From JAKAXS01 sp041940525 (GTDB lineage: Bacteria; Pseudomonadota; Alphaproteobacteria; Rhizobiales; Hyphomicrobiaceae), in NCBI GenBank assembly GCA_041940525.1, contig JBGTSB010000027.1, forward strand, positions 1-34,454: 34,454 nt of DNA. The letters are read 5' to 3'. Below are positions 32,119 through 34,454 of the stretch, piece after piece. Made by a program: the position numbers and the translations under genes. Below the pieces are notes generated by a model. That model saw nothing but the letters and a program-made list of their open reading frames with translations. It was not told where the DNA came from and did not search any database. Every line of letters begins with the position of its first letter. Within the stretch, counting starts at the first letter, position 1.

Positions 32119-33044
32119 AGACTCTCTCCGATAACAGTGTGGTGACGGTGTCTAATGGCCGCCAAGTCGGCCTGGCTTGTTATGGCGCTGATAACGGCTT
32201 CCCCGTGCTGGCCTTTCACGGCACGCCGGCGTCGCGCCTGATGTATCGCAAGGGCCATCAGGTGGCATCCAAGCTAGGCCTGAAACTCATTGCGCCCGAC
32301 CGGCCGGGATACGGCCTGACACCGCTGGACCACAATGCGTCGCTTGCCTCCCGCACACAGCTCAACATTGCGATCGCTGATGCGCTCAATCTTGACCGGT
32401 TTGCGCTGATCGGCATCTCCGGCGGTGGGCCTTACGCGACCGCGCTGGCCGCCAAAGTGCCCGGCCGAGTGACGGCACTTTCTCTTGTTAGCCCCATGGG
32501 CCCAGTCGCGGACTATATAGCCGCCGGCCAGCCGCCGCTGCCACTCATGCAACGGCGCTTTTTCATGAAGCTGTCTCAGCGCCGCCGTGTGCTTTCGAAG
32601 GGAGCGAAAATGGCGGTCTCTGCTTTCCATCGGGCGCCGCTGGCCATGTCGCGCGCATTCCGGATAGCGCTTGGCGGGGAAGACAGACGCCTCCTGTCCG
32701 ACGCGGCTATTCGCGATAGCCTGATTGAGATGACGGAGGAAGCCGTCCGATCAGGCCCTGGCGGCGCCATTGCGGATTTCGGAATCTTCGGCAAGCCGTG
32801 GGATATCAATTTTGACGCGATTACAGCTCCTTCGACGGTCTGGGCCGGCACCGGCGACAAAGTGGTGCCAGTTCCCGTCTGCCGCTATCTGGCCGAACGC
32901 ATCTCAGGCTGCAATTACCGGGAGGTGCCTGGCGCCGGGCACTTCTGGATTTTGGACAGTATCGGTAGGGTGCTGGGCGATTTGAGAGAGAACATCGATG
33001 GCGCCAGCGCCCACGCTGCCGCCCGGCGCGCGGATATGGTGTGA
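32115..33044 (+). CDS. Alpha/beta fold hydrolase
   Basis: A 309-residue alpha/beta hydrolase. The oxyanion region is FHGTPASR (about residue 34), the nucleophile elbow GISGGG has Ser102, and the C-terminal GAGHFWIL supplies the catalytic His; a GTGDKVV segment gives the likely acid. The cap region (about 140-210) is basic and helical. No signal peptide. The substrate is unknown. It begins with GTG overlapping the stop of the cation transporter, so the two genes are coupled. Confidence 0.9.
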   Translation: MKTLSDNSVVTVSNGRQVGLACYGADNGFPVLAFHGTPASRLMYRKGHQVASKLGLKLIAPDRPGYGLTPLDHNASLASRTQLNIAIADALNLDRFALIGISGGGPYATALAAKVPGRVTALSLVSPMGPVADYIAAGQPPLPLMQRRFFMKLSQRRRVLSKGAKMAVSAFHRAPLAMSRAFRIALGGEDRRLLSDAAIRDSLIEMTEEAVRSGPGGAIADFGIFGKPWDINFDAITAPSTVWAGTGDKVVPVPVCRYLAERISGCNYREVPGAGHFWILDSIGRVLGDLRENIDGASAHAAARRADMV

Positions 33045-33120
33045 ATGGAACCGGAGGCGGCCAATTTGCCCCGCCAACGCAGCTTGACGGGCCAACCGCG
33101 CGGTGGTCTTGTCCCCCAGC

Positions 33121-34454
33121 ATGAACGACACAGTTTCTACGGACGGCACGGTCCTCATCATCGATTTCGGCAGCCAAGTCACGCAGCTCATCGCGCGCCG
33201 CGTCCGCGAGGCTGGAGTGTACTCGGAAATCGTGCCCTTCCAATCGGCTGAAGAGGGCTTCGAGCGCACCAAGCCGGCAGCTGTTATTCTGTCCGGCAGT
33301 CCGCATTCGACGGTCGACATCGGCAGCCCCCGCGCGCCTCAGAAAATCTTCGACGCCGGCATTCCCGTGCTCGGCATCTGCTACGGCCAACAAACCATGT
33401 GCGCGCAGCTCGGCGGCAGCGTCGAGGCCGGGCATGAACGCGAGTTCGGCCGCGCATTCCTGGATGTCCAGGAGAGCTGTGCTCTCTTTGACGGCGTTTG
33501 GGAAGCTGGCAGCCGCCATCAAGTTTGGATGTCACACGGTGACCGCGTCAGTGCCATCCCTCCGGGATTCCGTATTGTCGCCACCTCAAAGGGGGCGCCC
33601 TTCGCGGCTATCGCGGACGACAAACGAAACTTCTATGCCGTGCAGTTCCACCCGGAAGTGGTGCACACTCCGGACGGCGCGAAGTTGCTTCAGAACTTCG
33701 TACACAAGATTGCCGGGATCAAAGGCGATTGGACCATGGCCGCTTATCGCGAACGCGCCGTGGCGGCCATCCGCGCCCATGTCGGAGATGGCAAGGTCAT
33801 CTGCGCTTTGTCAGGCGGGGTGGACTCCTCCGTCGCGGCACTACTGATCCACGAAGCTATCGGCGACCAGCTCACCTGTATTCTCGTTGACCACGGCTTG
33901 ATGCGGAAAAACGAAGCCGCTGACGTTGTGGAGATGTTCCGCCAGCACTACAACTTGCCGCTCATACTGGTCGACGCGTCGGACCGCTTTGTCTCCCAGT
34001 TGGAAGGCGAGGCGGATCCGGAAAAGAAGCGCAAGACAATCGGCCGGCTCTTCATCGAAGTATTCGAGGAAGAAGCGGGCAAGCTCGGCGGCGCGGACTT
34101 CCTCGCCCAAGGCACGCTCTACCCCGACGTCATCGAAAGCGTCTCGTTCTCCGGTGCGTCGTCCGCCACGATCAAGTCGCACCACAATGTCGGCGGTCTG
34201 CCTGAACGCATGAACATGAAGCTCGTCGAGCCTCTGCGCGAACTCTTCAAGGACGAAGTGCGCGAACTCGGCCGTGAGCTCGGACTGCCCGAACACTTTA
34301 TTGGCCGCCATCCCTTCCCGGGCCCTGGCCTAGCGATCCGCTGCCCTGGCGGGATCACACGGGAGAAGCTCAACATCCTGCGCGAAGCCGACGCGATCTA
34401 TCTTGATGAGATCCGCAAGGCCGGGCTGTACGACGCGATCTGGCAAGCGTTCGC
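33121..34454 (+). CDS. guaA: GMP synthase (glutamine-hydrolysing), 3' end outside the window
   Basis: The first 444 residues of GMP synthase, which converts XMP to GMP using glutamine and ATP. The class I amidotransferase domain has Cys87 in GICYGQQ and the His/Glu pair in FHPEV. The ATP-pyrophosphatase domain has the PP-loop SGGVDSS (from Ser231) and LYPDVIES; GRHPFPGPGLAIR begins the dimerisation part. The remaining 75 or so residues lie past the edge. The frame is open throughout. The ATG has no strong ribosome binding site. It follows the hydrolase by 76 bases on the same strand and may be co-transcribed. Confidence 0.97.
   Translation, partial: MNDTVSTDGTVLIIDFGSQVTQLIARRVREAGVYSEIVPFQSAEEGFERTKPAAVILSGSPHSTVDIGSPRAPQKIFDAGIPVLGICYGQQTMCAQLGGSVEAGHEREFGRAFLDVQESCALFDGVWEAGSRHQVWMSHGDRVSAIPPGFRIVATSKGAPFAAIADDKRNFYAVQFHPEVVHTPDGAKLLQNFVHKIAGIKGDWTMAAYRERAVAAIRAHVGDGKVICALSGGVDSSVAALLIHEAIGDQLTCILVDHGLMRKNEAADVVEMFRQHYNLPLILVDASDRFVSQLEGEADPEKKRKTIGRLFIEVFEEEAGKLGGADFLAQGTLYPDVIESVSFSGASSATIKSHHNVGGLPERMNMKLVEPLRELFKDEVRELGRELGLPEHFIGRHPFPGPGLAIRCPGGITREKLNILREADAIYLDEIRKAGLYDAIWQAF

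Noticed and set aside
33045..33251. A 68-residue frame between the hydrolase and guaA
   Set aside because: Most of it overlaps the start of guaA in another frame, and it lacks its own ribosome binding site.

Overview
The window looks like chromosomal DNA of a Hyphomicrobiales-type alphaproteobacterium. It is GC-rich with strong third-position GC, carries a cytochrome-c / kdsB / pheA neighbourhood of rhizobial type, a Yej-type peptide ABC operon with two binding proteins, and a complete Caulobacter/rhizobial style cpa/tad pilus locus. I see no rRNA, tRNA, CRISPR array, insertion sequence or prophage gene.

Layout. 1-292: edge fragment of unclear nature and a strong bidirectional terminator hairpin. 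293-1162: unknown PRTase-like protein. 1164-2447 (minus): two coupled small membrane proteins and an SDR oxidoreductase. 2452-4118 (minus): pheA and kdsB, overlapping by four bases. 4332-4976: membrane-anchored cytochrome c of the CycM type. 5120-12948: five-gene operon with two paralogous oligopeptide-binding proteins, two permeases and a double-ATPase (YejA-YejA-YejB-YejE-YejF type). 13073-13528: unknown protein. 13532-15957 (minus): leucyl aminopeptidase and a cytosolic SH3/NlpC-P60 peptidase, overlapping by four bases. 16068-16727: glutathione S-transferase.

16812-29230 is the Tad/Flp pilus locus. A TadD lipoprotein (plus) converges on a long minus-strand run: flp1, flp2, cpaA, cpaB, cpaC, cpaD, cpaE, tadA/cpaF, tadB, tadC. 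Divergent from flp1 lies a plus-strand group: a standalone secretin-N-terminal-domain protein and two TadE/TadF-like pseudopilins. Pilins are processed by CpaA, extruded by the TadA ATPase through the TadB/TadC platform, and leave through the CpaC secretin with CpaB and CpaD; CpaE localises the machine. The 514-base region between flp1 and the plus-strand group holds the likely divergent promoters.

29418-34454: TetR-family regulator, YdjM-like membrane protein (minus), cation diffusion facilitator, alpha/beta hydrolase and a guaA gene cut by the window end.

The most interesting points are regulatory or organisational: a hairpin that would bury the ribosome binding site of the first pseudopilin; an intercistronic hairpin in flp1-flp2 together with a better GTG start for flp2; CtrA-like boxes upstream of flp1 and tadD; and the possible grouping of the Yej importer with a YkfC-like NlpC/P60 enzyme and a leucyl aminopeptidase as a murein-peptide uptake and salvage module. 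I do not see a clearly new multi-gene system; most genes are in well-known families.
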